A stretch of DNA of 38,229 nt from a virus: positions 1 through 38,229 of the IMG/VR virus record IMGVR_UViG_3300033153_004569; one strand, written 5' to 3'. The translations under genes were made by a program, and so were the position numbers. Numbering within the stretch: the stretch's first letter is position 1; the number at the start of each line of letters is the position of its first letter. The notes under the pieces are model-generated. The model did not search any database and was not told the DNA's origin. It saw only the letters and a list, made by a program, of their open reading frames with translations. Shown piece after piece: positions 1 to 7,990 of this stretch.

Positions 1-114
1 GAAGTGTGCCAACATTATCACTTACCGTAGTGATGCTTCTTACCACTGGGTTCATTTGTGGGTCTGCTGGTACGCTTCCAGAAACTGAACCCACTACGAA
101 TCTTCCTATCGGAT
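1..114. repeat. Terminal redundancy, left copy (identical to 38116-38229)
   Basis: These 114 bases recur exactly, in the same orientation, at the right end of the window. The leftward reading frame that leaves the window at base 1 resumes in frame at 38115, so removing one copy gives a closed 38115-bp circle. Because the repeat lies inside a coding sequence, it is more likely an assembly overlap of a circularly permuted genome than a physical T7-type terminal repeat. Confidence 0.95.
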
Positions 115-1219
115 CGTCACCCACTGTGTCTACATTTCCATAGAACTTGAAGATACTATCATTCGTAAGCATGTACTCAGTACCATCACTGTCTTGAAGA
201 ATCCCTCTGATCTCTACGCTTTGCTTCATGCCATCTTGATCTGCCGCTTCGCACCATGAATATATCTGCCTTGCCTCATCTATCCTAAGCATGAAGTAGG
301 TTGCATTATCAAAGTCTTGCTCTGCCGCCATAGATATGATTGGACCCTCTCTCCCTGCAAATATCTTTCCTGCTTTATAATCTTCAAAGTGAATCGGTGA
401 GGCTACCGTTCTAGGTATTCTTTGATCTCCAAGATCTAGCTCTGCTGCCTCGTAGGAGCCAACACTCACTATACCATCCTTCGACAGGGCCACTGGTCCC
501 TTGGTTGTTGATGCACACTTAAAGAATCCATTGATTGGGTATCTACTAATCTTTTGAAAGGTTGGTTGTACAATCTCTCCACTATAAGCAGTGTCTGCTG
601 CAATCTGGTAGACCCCCTCTGTTGTTCCCATGATCAACATTCCAGCCTGAGATACCTTTAGGTAGTAAATAAAACCCGGAGCAGAGACTGTATTTCCAGC
701 GAGAAAGGCACGGGGAGATCCCAAGTCACTAAAATACAGAGCGTCCCTGACTCCGAGAACAATCCTGTTTTGCCATGACGCAACAAGCCCGTCGTTTATT
801 GACTGCGTTGTGAAGTCAACGTCTAGTGCGCTATTGGTTCTTTGAGCAATCTTAAAACCATTTCCGACGTATCCCCAGAACATTGGCATCCCCGGAGCAC
901 CCATCAGCAGTTGCCCATTACTTAAGACACCTCCCTGAAATGGTCCTGAAGGTCTTAGTCTTTTTCCAATAAACTTCTTAGCAAGTATCCCATACTCTTC
1001 ATTACACATTATAATGTACGAATCTTTGCTGTCATCAGCACCCATAATATAATGGAGCTGACCAGATGTTCTTGGGTTCTCTACGGAGAAACCACCAAAG
1101 ATCTCAGAGAATCCAATCTCGTATGCGTTGATTGTATGCTGCATACCTTCTCTGACAATCATCTCACCAGCTTGGTCTGTCCATATGTTTCTTTTATCCC
1201 AGAAAGAAATATCAATCAT
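1..1219 (-). CDS. Tail hub / head-completion beta-propeller-like protein, N-terminal part (continues at 38115 down to 37808)
   Basis: The reading frame starts at ATG 1219, overlaps the stop of the upstream beta-helix gene by one base, and stays open to base 1. Joined through the circular junction to 37808, the gene is 1527 nt and encodes 508 residues. The product starts MIDISFWDKRNIWT and has repeated short beta-strand blocks such as GQLLMGAPGMPMFWG, GTTEGVYQIAAD and KGPVALSKDGIVSVG. This looks like the multi-bladed beta-propellers of podovirus hub or stabilisation proteins (P22 gp10-like, T7 gp12-like). It would sit below the portal and adaptor and close the head. The family is inferred from pattern and gene order only; I recognise no diagnostic motif. 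Confidence 0.6.
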   Translation of the reverse strand, partial: MIDISFWDKRNIWTDQAGEMIVREGMQHTINAYEIGFSEIFGGFSVENPRTSGQLHYIMGADDSKDSYIIMCNEEYGILAKKFIGKRLRPSGPFQGGVLSNGQLLMGAPGMPMFWGYVGNGFKIAQRTNSALDVDFTTQSINDGLVASWQNRIVLGVRDALYFSDLGSPRAFLAGNTVSAPGFIYYLKVSQAGMLIMGTTEGVYQIAADTAYSGEIVQPTFQKISRYPINGFFKCASTTKGPVALSKDGIVSVGSYEAAELDLGDQRIPRTVASPIHFEDYKAGKIFAGREGPIISMAAEQDFDNATYFMLRIDEARQIYSWCEAADQDGMKQSVEIRGILQDSDGTEYMLTNDSIFKFYGNVDTVGDDPIGRFVVGSVSGSVPADPQMNPVVRSITTVSDNVGTL

Positions 1220-2094
1220 TAGATAGTCCTATTGTTTGCATCAGTGCTTGATGCGCCAATATTAAAAGCCCATCCACAAATGTTGCTTGTCACTATGTTG
1301 TCTGTGCCACTGTTGTCTACAAAGATAGATGTTTCAATACCAATGACTTCTCTGTATCCATAAATAGAGTTTCCAACGATATGATTGTTTGTCCCAAATA
1401 CATCTAGAAACCCCTCTGTTGTATTGTTGGATAAGACACAGTTGTAGAGCCCTCCAGCAAAAAAGACAACTCCCGCCTTTGCCTTCACCGTCGAGGGAGC
1501 AGGGAAGGCAGGAGGGTTTGTTGGCTCAACTATTGACCTATGCACATTGTTTTGAATATATGTCTTGTATCTTGCCCAGTTGTAAACAAACTCTCTTTGA
1601 ACTGAATCAAAGCTAAGGTTTTTAATAAAGGAGAGAACGTCACCTAAGAAGAAGTTTGTTGAGCATACATCACATCCCCTGACTGTTACTCCTTTGAACA
1701 CTGGAGACTCCTCCGTGTATACCGACTTAAAAAGAACAAAGGTTGAGAACTCAGTATCGCCATTCTCGTTTACTATAATATCTATCAGCTTGCAGTCCTC
1801 TACGTCCTCAAAAGTAAATAGAGTAAGATCTGGTTCCGAGGGTCTTAACGCTCCTCTTCCGACGCATCTTATTGTTAGATTTGGAACATTGATCTTAAAC
1901 CCTCTGGGAATATCGATGCTTTCTGTTATCGTAATAACTGATCCAGATTGCGCGAGAGCAAGGGCAGCAGCAAACTCACGATAACTGCCAATGTTAGCAG
2001 CAGTAAGATTAACAGCCTGTAACGTTCGTTCATCGAAAGTCCTTCCATCCGGCTCAGCCGCACCAGACCTGCTAAAGTATTGCATACTCTTCAT
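1219..2094 (-). CDS. Parallel beta-helix (pectate-lyase-like) virion protein
   Basis: This 291-residue protein lies between the head-tail adaptor and the propeller gene. Its stop overlaps the next ATG by one base. From about residue 45 it shows repeated short strand-turn units rich in V, I, N and G, for example SGSVITITESIDI, VPNLTIRCVGRG, NNHIVGNSIYG and DNIVTSNICGW. This spacing is typical of right-handed parallel beta-helices in phage spikes and decoration proteins. No catalytic residues could be assigned. A role as a tail spike, head fibre or adsorption protein is inferred from fold and position. At 291 residues it is short for a depolymerising tailspike, so it may be a structural beta-helix only. 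Confidence 0.5.
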   Translation of the reverse strand: MKSMQYFSRSGAAEPDGRTFDERTLQAVNLTAANIGSYREFAAALALAQSGSVITITESIDIPRGFKINVPNLTIRCVGRGALRPSEPDLTLFTFEDVEDCKLIDIIVNENGDTEFSTFVLFKSVYTEESPVFKGVTVRGCDVCSTNFFLGDVLSFIKNLSFDSVQREFVYNWARYKTYIQNNVHRSIVEPTNPPAFPAPSTVKAKAGVVFFAGGLYNCVLSNNTTEGFLDVFGTNNHIVGNSIYGYREVIGIETSIFVDNSGTDNIVTSNICGWAFNIGASSTDANNRTI

Positions 2095-2811
2095 TTAGTT
2101 TACCACGTCGTAAAAAGAATAAAGCGGTCTATGAATCTGAATCACGTTCTTCTTTCCAGTCTCAGCGTCGTATCTTATGTACGCCCATCGGTACTGTGCT
2201 TGCGCCGATGGAGCACGACCGTATCTTGGAAAGTCTACTGCTAATGGAGTTTGAACTATTTCTGTTATGGTATTCTCTGCCAAGAAGACTGCATCCTGCA
2301 ATGCTGGATTTTGCTCATTGTCTCTTGGGAGAAGGTTTCTTGTTGAGTATAAAACTGCCAACTGTTCCAGCTCTGGTATCTCAAGACCTGAATCTGAACA
2401 GAATCTTATATCCCCTGTTGCAGCATCTATTGATGGCTCTGGAATAAAGTTAACTCTTATTGTTCTCACTACATTGTCTCTGTACTCTACTTCGTCAGCT
2501 CTGGTTGCTCTTGCCTTTGCCCAGAAGTTATTCTCCTGAAGGCTGACATTAGAAATCCACAAAGCTCTATCAGGCTGAACCAAAAGTTCTGCCTGACCAT
2601 TTACGTCTGTTGCTATTGACTTCTGTACGGTTACTCCGTCGCCACCGTTTCTTGAATAAAATCTTAATGCCTGAAAGAGCGCAACCTTTATTGCCCTGTC
2701 TACAGGTGTCGCCTCATCCAAGGTTCCGATTGCAGATCCTGACGACCACCTTGTACCGTCGTCGTCAAGGTAACTGTAAATAGCAAGTCTTAGGTTTGGC
2801 AGTGTGATCAT
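2095..2811 (-). CDS. Head-tail adaptor (P22 gp4-like connector) candidate
   Basis: The product has 238 residues. It begins MITLPNLRLAIYSYLDDDGTRW and continues with a helical segment (DRAIKVALFQALRFYSRN), then alternating strands. This is the layout of small phage connector proteins that assemble as a dodecamer under the portal. It sits three genes after the portal and just before the beta-helix and propeller genes, where podoviruses carry their tail accessory factor. Its start overlaps the upstream 119-residue gene by four bases (ATGA), so translation is probably coupled. Function is inferred from length, N-terminal pattern and gene order. Confidence 0.45.
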   Translation of the reverse strand: MITLPNLRLAIYSYLDDDGTRWSSGSAIGTLDEATPVDRAIKVALFQALRFYSRNGGDGVTVQKSIATDVNGQAELLVQPDRALWISNVSLQENNFWAKARATRADEVEYRDNVVRTIRVNFIPEPSIDAATGDIRFCSDSGLEIPELEQLAVLYSTRNLLPRDNEQNPALQDAVFLAENTITEIVQTPLAVDFPRYGRAPSAQAQYRWAYIRYDAETGKKNVIQIHRPLYSFYDVVN

Positions 2812-3167
2812 CTTACTTGTACCCGCTTTGTGCTAACGTGTTTAAGCATTTCCTCAAACTCTTCTGATGCTTGATCTTTTTTGTACGCAGCACTTTTCTT
2901 TTGATTGTCTACGTACTTCTTCCAAGGCTCGAAGCCATTGGAGAACTTTGATATTCTATTGTTAAGTACTGACATGATAGGCTCGTCTGATCTCGCAATC
3001 TTTAACTCATCATCGTATTCAAAGATTGAAAAGAAGTCGCCAAGATTTAACTTAACCCTTCTCGGTGTACAGATAAACATATGACCATCACGAAGGCGGG
3101 GTATTAAACCCCACCTCCGCAATCGTCTGTCAACCATTCGTTCCAATGATTTTTGACTAGCAATCAT
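2808..3167 (-). CDS. Small basic protein between capsid and adaptor, unknown function
   Basis: The product has 119 residues. It is basic at the N terminus (SLERMVDRRLRRWGLIPRLRDG) and lysine/glutamate-rich and probably helical from residue 80 on. The start overlaps the capsid stop by one base and the end overlaps the next gene by four. I do not recognise the family. The place between capsid and adaptor is where head-completion or minor head proteins are found, so a structural role is plausible. No transmembrane segment or signal peptide is visible. Confidence 0.6.
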   Translation of the reverse strand: MIASQKSLERMVDRRLRRWGLIPRLRDGHMFICTPRRVKLNLGDFFSIFEYDDELKIARSDEPIMSVLNNRISKFSNGFEPWKKYVDNQKKSAAYKKDQASEEFEEMLKHVSTKRVQVR

Positions 3168-4546
3168 TATGCGCTTACCGCTTCATGAAAGACGTTAGTC
3201 AATCGACCACCAGAGTTACGACGAGTACAACGCATATTGTACATGCCCCAAATCTGAGTATCATAGATCAAGCTATGTCGATCTACCATACCGTGACTTC
3301 CGGCACTGGTATCTGAGTCAGTGGCAAAGTCTTTAAACTCAGCCAGCTTCACGTCATCCTTGTTGAAGTAGTAAATGTCTCGATCATTTACATTCTCATC
3401 AATGACGATAGGCAACCCTTGGAATGTTGGCATGGTGGAACCACCATCAGCATCCTTCATGGTTTGACCCGGTAACCAGTTAGTGAACGTATCGTTTGGA
3501 CCCGTAACACCAGTTTCGAAATACCGTTGCAATGCAGAAGAGTTCATAACTAGCATGTGCCAGCTTCCCCCTGCTCTGCGCTTGATATTCGTACTCATGT
3601 CACGCATGGCCTTGATGGACAAACCATTGAGTAATGTCTGGGTGTTACCCGTCCAGTTACCATTGGTAATACCATATAGGCCAGTAGCGTTTGCATAACA
3701 GTCAGCAAGCGATGTCATTGGTTCCATCGATGCTGCAACCGTAGGCGCAGCAGTCAACTTCTGAACGAACATACTTGATGCACCCGGAGCGTCAACACCC
3801 GGAACCCCTGCCCCTGCTGGATCAGTAACTCCACCAGCATTCACAGTGATTGCACCAACGGTGTTGTTCTTTAGCTTGATAGAATAGAAACCAGCAGCAA
3901 GCTGCTTTCCATTCGTATCCGTTAACGCTGTGCCATCCACCTTGGTATTAATCTGAGAGCTCATCCCAGTAATCTCAATGTTTTCATGACGTGCGCCTAC
4001 GGAGTCCGTGATCCCCAAGAACTGACTGATGTACAGACCAGCCAAGGTTGGAACCTTGACTTCTACTTCTGCACCAGCAGCAAAACCAAAACTCGCAGGT
4101 GCGGTATTGATTGTCGCTGCATTGTCTGGACCATAAAGAGCAACGATTGGAGACTCGAAGACTGCTTGACCAAGAACTTGACCAAGCTGTCGTCCAGCTA
4201 CCTCAACCTCTTCCTTGACCAATCGCACACCATCACGACCACCAGAAGCAAGATGCGCTGCTGCACGTGGAATGGACAATCGGGTAAAGAAGATCTTGGG
4301 TTGATAGCTTCCCTTCTCGAAGGAAACATTCTTCCCGGCTGGCAAGGTGCCACCATCTTCAATCTGACCTGTTGATTGCAAGCCATCACTATCTCGCATA
4401 CGCACGATACCTAGCTCATGTGTATGTTTGATCTTTTGAATGTGGCCATTCCCTACAAAGGGAGTGGCCCAGTTTACTTGTTCGTTGACAATCTGATTAC
4501 CAAATCTGGCAAGAAGACCATCGATCTCTGCGGCTGTAATACCCAT
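3167..4546 (-). CDS. Major capsid protein (HK97-fold type)
   Basis: This 459-residue protein directly follows the scaffold gene (2-base gap) and lies two genes after the portal, the standard capsid position. Residues from about 75 to 135 (GGTLPAGKNVSFEKG, then IFFTRLSIPRAAAHLASGG, then a long helix VRLVKEEVEVAGRQLGQVLGQAVF) look like the E-loop, strand and spine helix of HK97-type shells. Residues of about 175-270 are strand-rich with G/A/T/V-rich linkers and could be an inserted surface domain. I cannot place it in a named coat family with certainty; it is longer than the N4 gp56 group. The C terminus ends in VFHEAVSA. Confidence 0.8.
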   Translation of the reverse strand: MGITAAEIDGLLARFGNQIVNEQVNWATPFVGNGHIQKIKHTHELGIVRMRDSDGLQSTGQIEDGGTLPAGKNVSFEKGSYQPKIFFTRLSIPRAAAHLASGGRDGVRLVKEEVEVAGRQLGQVLGQAVFESPIVALYGPDNAATINTAPASFGFAAGAEVEVKVPTLAGLYISQFLGITDSVGARHENIEITGMSSQINTKVDGTALTDTNGKQLAAGFYSIKLKNNTVGAITVNAGGVTDPAGAGVPGVDAPGASSMFVQKLTAAPTVAASMEPMTSLADCYANATGLYGITNGNWTGNTQTLLNGLSIKAMRDMSTNIKRRAGGSWHMLVMNSSALQRYFETGVTGPNDTFTNWLPGQTMKDADGGSTMPTFQGLPIVIDENVNDRDIYYFNKDDVKLAEFKDFATDSDTSAGSHGMVDRHSLIYDTQIWGMYNMRCTRRNSGGRLTNVFHEAVSA

Positions 4547-4548
4547 TT

Positions 4549-5352
4549 CTAACTCCTTATTGCTGAGAGGAAGTCCACTAGGTCATCTTCCGAATGACCA
4601 TTAACTGGGACCATGCCTCCCTGCGGCTTCAAGGATCGTGGCGCTTTAGGACGCTTATGTTCCTTTGCGAGACTATCTTTATAGTACTCGTAACGGGACG
4701 AATGCATCTCCTTCGCTAAGTCCTCCATAGATTTATCAGAGTTCCTAAACTTATAAACAACTTCTTCCGCTGTGATGGTTGGATATTTCTCAGCAAGCGC
4801 ATTAGCTGTCTCTACAATTTGATCTGCTCTATCCTCTACTTGGGACTGTCGCTGCATCGCCACGACCCTCTGTTGATGTTCGGCTTCTAACTTTTGTCGG
4901 ATCTGCTGGGCTTGTGTCTGCTGCTGCATCTGCTGTATTTGAAGATCTCTTGGATCTGCTTCTTCATACTCTCGTAGCCTTTGCTCAGCATCGAACGCAC
5001 GGTTCTGCAAGATTGAAAAAGCTTCTCGGTATTCACCAAGCTGTTTTTCAAATCCAAGGTTTCTATCTTCAGCTTTCCGCTTTGCTGCTTGCAAGCCATT
5101 GACCCTCTTGAGGAACTTATCCTTGGGGATATTCTCCTCTGTCTTCGCCTCAACCTTTGCATCCTCTGCATCTGTCTTAGCCGCTGCACTTTCATCGGAG
5201 TCAGGTTCCGCTTCTCCCTGTACGTCAGGGGTATCGGAGGTTGATGAGTCCTCTGTATCAGACAAAGCTGATACCATCATCGCTTCCATATCGGAAGGGT
5301 CTGCTGCTTGTGAGGTTGGCGATTCCTCGATTACGCCTTCACTATCTGACAT
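4549..5352 (-). CDS. Scaffolding protein
   Basis: This 267-residue protein is encoded just upstream of the capsid gene. The first 75 residues are highly acidic and low-complexity, rich in D, E, S and T. A long charged, glutamine-rich helical stretch follows at about 80-190, probably coiled coil. The C terminus has a basic patch (KEHKRPKAPRSLK) that could bind the capsid protein. This acidic-head, coiled-coil, basic-tail plan together with its position is characteristic of phage scaffolds. Such proteins guide procapsid assembly and then leave the shell. I see no protease motif, so proteolytic head maturation by this protein is not indicated. Confidence 0.75.
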   Translation of the reverse strand: MSDSEGVIEESPTSQAADPSDMEAMMVSALSDTEDSSTSDTPDVQGEAEPDSDESAAAKTDAEDAKVEAKTEENIPKDKFLKRVNGLQAAKRKAEDRNLGFEKQLGEYREAFSILQNRAFDAEQRLREYEEADPRDLQIQQMQQQTQAQQIRQKLEAEHQQRVVAMQRQSQVEDRADQIVETANALAEKYPTITAEEVVYKFRNSDKSMEDLAKEMHSSRYEYYKDSLAKEHKRPKAPRSLKPQGGMVPVNGHSEDDLVDFLSAIRS

Positions 5353-5355
5353 AGG

Positions 5356-5463
5356 TTAATCTTCTTTCTTTTTAACTGGTGTTTTCTTTTTCTTCTTCTT
5401 GACTGGCACGGGTGCTACCTTAGCTTTTTCCTTAGCCAAACGATTTCTCTTTGAGCTTCTCAT
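5356..5463 (-). CDS. 35-residue lysine-rich miniprotein between portal and scaffold
   Basis: A short frame starts at ATG 5463, overlaps the portal stop (TAATG), and ends with TAA at 5356-5358, three bases before the scaffold start. AAGGA lies about eight bases upstream of the ATG, inside the end of the portal gene. The peptide begins MRSSKRNRLAKEK and contains a run of six lysines. It fills the only gap in this part of the late operon, and its coupling to the portal matches its neighbours. Function is unknown; a nucleic-acid or scaffold-binding peptide is possible. It is too short to be certain that it is translated. Confidence 0.5.
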   Translation of the reverse strand: MRSSKRNRLAKEKAKVAPVPVKKKKKKTPVKKKED

Positions 5464-7319
5464 TAGAACTGTCCTTCGTTTTGTGGAGATCCACCTTGTG
5501 GCATCATCGGTGGACCCTGTTGTTGTTGTTGCTGTTGCTGTTGCTGAGCCTCCATTTGCATCTGCTGCTGTTGCTGCTGTGCTTGGTATTGTTCATATAC
5601 CTGAAGTATCTCACTCAGTATCATGATGATGCTTTCCTTGCCTCCTGTTGATATTTGAATTTCTATAGCTTGTTTTAAATAATCTATAGCGAAGATCGGA
5701 TCTACCGATTCATCAACGTACGCATCAGCTCCTTGAAGGATCGTGCTAACGAGCTGAGACATTGCCATGTTCTGGCGCTGATCTTCTGTCCCTGACAATG
5801 TGCCAGTCTCAACCATCTGCCTAGCTTCTGACGAGTCTCGAAGACCCATCTGGGAATGCTCAATAACATCCTGTTCTTTTTGAGCAGTGTATCTAGCCTT
5901 GCCTTCGCGTGGCTCAAGGCGTAGGCCAACACCGTCAATATCCGAGCCAATGAAGGATGTTTGAGCAAGGACATTATCTTCTCCTACAATGCTTAGCATT
6001 CGTGGTTCAGTGTAGTAGTTTCGCACCAGAATGAGGGTTTTTCGCCACGATTCTAGCAAAAAACGCTCTATTGAGCGTGCTGTTCCGGCCTGTTTCATGC
6101 TATCTAGCTCACTTAAATAGGCTATAGTTTTGGCAGATTGACCGCTTTTTGCTGCTTCTGCACCCACCATTAGCTCATTTAGACCCGCTAAATCGTACAA
6201 TCTCTTGCTCATTTGGTCCCTATCGGTGAACAATAGGTTGTTTATTCTAGGTGGCTCCATGTATCTAATCATCTGTGCCTGTTGTGGATCATCTACCTTT
6301 AGTATCTGGTTCCCTGTATCTAATGCTTTTGCCACATTGCCCGGTGCAATCAGCTTTGCCCCTGCCGTATCCCTTCGAAGTTTAGTTAGTGTACTCTCTA
6401 CCTCATTGAGCTGACGCTGTATTGGAACAGCGTCATTCATCCAAGTATCCCCCCAGCAGGTTCCTCTTAGCGGATCAACTACAAACATGGCCAATGGCAA
6501 GAAACTTACGTCTAAATCTTTTTGAGGATCTTCTAACCTCTTAAAAACATAGGGATACTTCTCTGCTTCTGTTATATGCCCTGATACTTCTAAAGCGTAT
6601 ATCCCCTCCGGGATTCTTGGGTCCGGCCTGTACCAAAGTTCACGTACCTTGACACCTTCTCTGTCTGGATTGGAACCGATATAATACTGCTGTGTGACAG
6701 CTTTTTCTTGTATTCCTGCTTCACTGAGAAGCATATTGGCTTCATAGACTTCGATAAATCTTTCAAATATAACCCATCTTGAGTCTTCACTTTTTTCTTG
6801 AGGATCAAGAACAAAGTCAAAGATAGTAACGGGACCCCAATCAACATTATCAGTATCTGGATCATATACAATTTTCACTCCTCCTACGCCATGAGCGCAA
6901 GCTCTTGATACGATATCAAACATTGTTTCATCGATATCCATCTCGTATTCAAAAAACTCAATCATCTTTTCAGCAGCTTGTGAGCTCTGAACATCAGCTA
7001 TCTCAGCATTGTTAGGATAAGCAGAAACAGAGGGGCGATTTCGAAGAAGACGAGAAGTCCAAGTAAGCACAAGGTTTCTAAGAAGGTTGACCGTAATCTT
7101 TGGAACATAGTCCTGCCAAGGTACATCTTGTAGTACGCCCGTAAGCCTATTGATGTCTTGATACTGCTGACCGTTGACATATCTCTCGTTCCTGTCTGCT
7201 TTCACCAGATACTGATTTCTAGCTAGAGAGCCTTTTTTATAAAGCTCACTAATCAGTTCAGTTACCAGTATAGGCTCTACGCCCTTGCCAACCTTTACTT
7301 CTTTGTCGCCATTAATCAT
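5463..7319 (-). CDS. Portal protein (P22-like podovirus type)
   Basis: The product has 618 residues and is encoded between the terminase-side genes and the scaffold. Recognisable blocks are the N-terminal YVNGQQYQDINR, PKITVNLLRNLVLTWTSRLLRNRP at about residue 75, and the central DTWMNDAVPIQRQLNEVESTL near 295, which is the conserved clip/stem helix region of podovirus portals. The protein forms the dodecameric ring at the packaging vertex and serves as the DNA channel. The last 70 residues are extremely glutamine-rich, then GPPMMPQGGSPQNEGQF. The start overlaps the preceding acidic-protein gene by eight bases. Confidence 0.85.
   Translation of the reverse strand: MINGDKEVKVGKGVEPILVTELISELYKKGSLARNQYLVKADRNERYVNGQQYQDINRLTGVLQDVPWQDYVPKITVNLLRNLVLTWTSRLLRNRPSVSAYPNNAEIADVQSSQAAEKMIEFFEYEMDIDETMFDIVSRACAHGVGGVKIVYDPDTDNVDWGPVTIFDFVLDPQEKSEDSRWVIFERFIEVYEANMLLSEAGIQEKAVTQQYYIGSNPDREGVKVRELWYRPDPRIPEGIYALEVSGHITEAEKYPYVFKRLEDPQKDLDVSFLPLAMFVVDPLRGTCWGDTWMNDAVPIQRQLNEVESTLTKLRRDTAGAKLIAPGNVAKALDTGNQILKVDDPQQAQMIRYMEPPRINNLLFTDRDQMSKRLYDLAGLNELMVGAEAAKSGQSAKTIAYLSELDSMKQAGTARSIERFLLESWRKTLILVRNYYTEPRMLSIVGEDNVLAQTSFIGSDIDGVGLRLEPREGKARYTAQKEQDVIEHSQMGLRDSSEARQMVETGTLSGTEDQRQNMAMSQLVSTILQGADAYVDESVDPIFAIDYLKQAIEIQISTGGKESIIMILSEILQVYEQYQAQQQQQQMQMEAQQQQQQQQQQGPPMMPQGGSPQNEGQF
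5519..5583. repeat. CAG/CAA trinucleotide repeats encoding the portal polyglutamine tail
   Basis: Two runs of GTT/GCT triplets on the plus strand (about 5519-5546 and 5559-5583) encode two polyglutamine runs near the portal C terminus, separated by a short methionine- and glutamate-containing linker. Such tracts change length by slippage, so the exact repeat number here may vary between genomes. Confidence 0.8.
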
Positions 7320-7536
7320 AAAACTCTTCTTCTTCTTCTTCTACTTCGCCACCGTGCTTTTGCACTAACGCAACAACATCAGCGTAGTATTGGTGATCTT
7401 CATCGTCCCAGGAGTCTACCATATCCGCCAGCTCCGACAGAAGATCTCCATCTTCTTCCTTATCTTCTTTTTTCTTAGAGTCCATTTTGTCTGCTGCCAT
7501 ATCTTTGGCCTCTAAGATTAACATTCCTTCATCCAT
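7312..7536 (-). CDS. Small acidic protein upstream of portal, unknown function
   Basis: The product is a 74-residue, strongly acidic protein with a KKKEDKEED patch, a central SELADMVDSWDDEDHQYYADVVALV helix-like part and a glutamate run before the terminal FYD. It lies in the coupled chain between the glycine-rich 150-residue gene (one-base gap) and the portal (eight-base overlap). Short acidic proteins at this place are common in podovirus-like phages but have no fixed name. It could assist head assembly; this is inference from position only. Confidence 0.65.
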   Translation of the reverse strand: MDEGMLILEAKDMAADKMDSKKKEDKEEDGDLLSELADMVDSWDDEDHQYYADVVALVQKHGGEVEEEEEEFYD

Positions 7537-7537
7537 C

Positions 7538-7990
7538 TTAACTCCTTATGTATCCGCCCCATTTGTAGCCGGATTTATTTACGTTAGGTGTATTCGCAGA
7601 TATTCCATTAAGCGTAGACATTCTTCGCGCAAAGTCTCGTGCCTCTTGCTCCATCTCCAAATCAGCGTGCATCGCAGTAACCATTCTATCTGAGTCTAGT
7701 TCTGCCTGTGCAACTGCGTAGTCTGCCTGTGCATCGGCAGCATAACTTCCAGCCATATTGCCTGCGAACTCACCACCGACACTCCATCCACCGAGGCCTC
7801 CTGCAAGAGCCCCGGCTGGCCCTCCAACTATTCCACCCACCGTGGCACCTACCGCAGCACCACCAAAATTGCCCACAAGTGTCCAAAAACCAATATCATC
7901 ATTCGCATCTGAGGATGCTTGCCGCTCTCCTGTTGCATAAACTCTTTGAGGTGCTGGCGGTACGGGGTTTTCTCGTTTTCTTATTGCCAT
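7538..7990 (-). CDS. Glycine-zipper protein, possible membrane-interacting virion protein
   Basis: The product has 150 residues. Positions of about 38-80 are a glycine/alanine-rich hydrophobic stretch with GxxxG-type spacing (FGGAAVGATVGGIVGGP, then ALAGGLGGWSVGG), a glycine zipper. An alanine-rich, charged helix follows. Glycine zippers insert into or oligomerise in membranes, so a minor virion protein that helps DNA cross the cell envelope is one possibility. The start overlaps the large-terminase stop by one base. I do not recognise a named family. Confidence 0.6.
   Translation of the reverse strand: MAIRKRENPVPPAPQRVYATGERQASSDANDDIGFWTLVGNFGGAAVGATVGGIVGGPAGALAGGLGGWSVGGEFAGNMAGSYAADAQADYAVAQAELDSDRMVTAMHADLEMEQEARDFARRMSTLNGISANTPNVNKSGYKWGGYIRS

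Noticed and set aside
4887-5195. Alternative minus-strand frame of 102 codons inside the scaffold gene
   Set aside because: It is a frame-shifted shadow of the repeat-like acidic/glutamine codons, with no start signal.
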